Positions 63,269 through 64,000 of a stretch of DNA of 64,000 bases are shown here, in pieces. Source of the stretch: Xanthomonas sp. (GTDB lineage Bacteria > Pseudomonadota > Gammaproteobacteria > Xanthomonadales > Xanthomonadaceae); assembly GCF_017163755.1 (NCBI RefSeq), contig NZ_JAFIWC010000010.1, forward strand, positions 90,966 through 154,965, in the 5' to 3' direction. Position 1 is the first letter of the stretch. Each line of letters starts with the position of its first letter. The position numbers and the translations under genes were made by a program. Below the pieces are notes generated by a model that worked only from the letters and a program-made list of their open reading frames with translations, ran no database searches and was not told where the DNA came from.

Positions 63269-64000
63269 TCAATGCGGCACCGGCTGCGCCGTGCCCTGGG
63301 CCACGGCCTGCGCGGTGATGCGCGCCAGTTCGCCGCGCAGCGCGAGCTCGGCCGCCTGCTGCCGCTGCGCCAGCGCCTGTTGCTGCCGGGCGAGCGGCAC
63401 CTGCTGCGCTGCCAGTTCGGCCTGGCGCCGCCCCAGTTCCGCCATCCGCCGGTCCAGGTCGGCGCGTTTGCCGTCGTCGGCCGAACGCTGCCGTTCGCCG
63501 CTCCCACCGCCCTGCCCGTTCGCCGCTCGCGCCGCGTCGGCCGCCGCCAATCGCGCATCGTCGGCCGCGAACGCCGCCTGGCGTTGCGCGAGTTCGCCCT
63601 GCTGCTGGCCGATGGCGCCCTGGCGTTCGCCGAGCCGTCCCTGCTGCTCGCCCAGTTGCCCCTGCTGCTGCGCCAGCGCCGTCACCGGCGCGTAGGCCGC
63701 CTTGAGTTTCTGGATCGTCGCCGCGTCGCGCACCACGTAGCGCCGGTCGCCCTGGCGGAACCACCACAGCGTTTCGCCGCCCCGGCGCAGGCGCCGCGCC
63801 TCGCGCAGGTCGTCGCTGCTGCCGTAGACGTGGACATGGCCGCCCTCGAGCATCACCGAGCCGTCGCGGTGGTCGCTCGAGTAGATGGTGACGTTCGATG
63901 CCGATCCGGGCGACGGCGGCGGGGGCGCCTTCGGCGGCATCGGCGGGCGCGGCGGAGCCGGCGGCGACGGTGCGGCCGCAGGCGCGGGAATGGCGGGGGG
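63269..64000 (-). CDS. C-terminal part of an M56/BlaR1-like protein, partial
   Basis: 244 residues visible; the frame runs off the right edge, so the start and any N-terminal membrane/metallopeptidase domain are outside. The visible part begins with about 30 residues of Pro/Ala-rich linker, then a beta domain (SASNVTIYSSDHRDGSVMLEGGHVHVYGSSDDLREARRLRRGGETLWWFRQGDRRYVVRD, shortened) like the C-terminal region of Xanthomonas M56-family proteins, then a Gln-rich coiled-coil segment with seven-residue repeats (QGQLGEQ, QGRLGER, QGAIGQQ, QGELAQR). Family assignment is tentative. Stop is 2 bp before the hydrolase start, so the two may be one operon. Confidence 0.5.
   Translation of the reverse strand, partial: PPAIPAPAAAPSPPAPPRPPMPPKAPPPPSPGSASNVTIYSSDHRDGSVMLEGGHVHVYGSSDDLREARRLRRGGETLWWFRQGDRRYVVRDAATIQKLKAAYAPVTALAQQQGQLGEQQGRLGERQGAIGQQQGELAQRQAAFAADDARLAAADAARAANGQGGGSGERQRSADDGKRADLDRRMAELGRRQAELAAQQVPLARQQQALAQRQQAAELALRGELARITAQAVAQGTAQPVPH

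Noticed and set aside
60990..63695. A 901-codon plus-strand open frame
   Set aside because: Antisense to the CocE/NonD hydrolase and the M56-like gene.

Overview
The window is 64 kb of very GC-rich chromosomal DNA that reads as Xanthomonas or a close Xanthomonadaceae relative. The pointers are the copL-copA-copB copper cluster, an Sm-like DUF3247 protein, a secreted gamma-class chorismate mutase, an E3 subunit with its own lipoyl domain, and the family of GGGACTC/GGGATTC intergenic repeats. Genes are dense, mostly single or in short operons, and almost all are ordinary chromosomal functions. I see no tRNA, rRNA, CRISPR array, intact insertion sequence or prophage.

Layout. 1-5 kb: 5' end of oligopeptidase A, a cysteine-synthase-like PLP enzyme, then copLAB. 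5-8.6 kb: an unknown protein, a probably frameshifted exported protein, and glmS. 8.6-18.9 kb: an apparent sigma-54 regulon in one block, comprising a GTGTCCGC inverted-repeat array, a -24/-12 promoter, a HlyD-type adaptor, one LolD/MacB-type ATPase, four consecutive FtsX/MacB-type permeases, an NtrC-family response regulator and an NtrY-like kinase. 18.9-22.6 kb: a parallel beta-helix protein, glmU, a GtrA-like protein and a secreted chorismate mutase. 22.9-31 kb: the complete ATP synthase operon atpIBEFHA-G-DC on the minus strand, unusual for a DUF5339-like lipoprotein gene between atpG and atpD and for repeats in several spacers. 31-37 kb: an outer-membrane protein, lpdA-aceF (E3 and E2 of pyruvate dehydrogenase; no E1 here), a TspO-like membrane protein and a deoxyinosine glycosylase. 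37.9-43 kb: an OmpW-family porin, the metNIQ methionine importer with a DUF1453-like protein, and an EamA exporter. 43-46.7 kb: yajQ, DUF1415, an RsuA-type pseudouridine synthase and RsmC, with a local duplication at the convergent 3' ends. 47-52.5 kb: a sorbosone-dehydrogenase-like lipoprotein, DUF3247, an orphan hybrid histidine kinase and small unknown genes. 52.6-55.6 kb: alr(dadX)-dadA divergent from an Lrp-type regulator, an alanine-catabolism module. 55.8-60.5 kb: a host-attachment-family protein, msrB, a structured inverted-repeat element, an MliC-type lysozyme-inhibitor lipoprotein, motA-motB. 60.9-64 kb: a large CocE/NonD-type hydrolase and the 3' part of an M56/BlaR1-like protein running off the window.

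The best candidate for a little-described system is the block at 8.6-18.9 kb, where operator array, sigma-54 promoter, transporter with four permease paralogues, sigma-54 activator and kinase fit together as one self-controlled export or envelope-stress module. The second is the 269-bp element at 57.4-57.6 kb, which has near-perfect terminal inverted repeats, CTAG direct repeats at both ends, two long internal hairpins, and overlaps the msrB stop codon.
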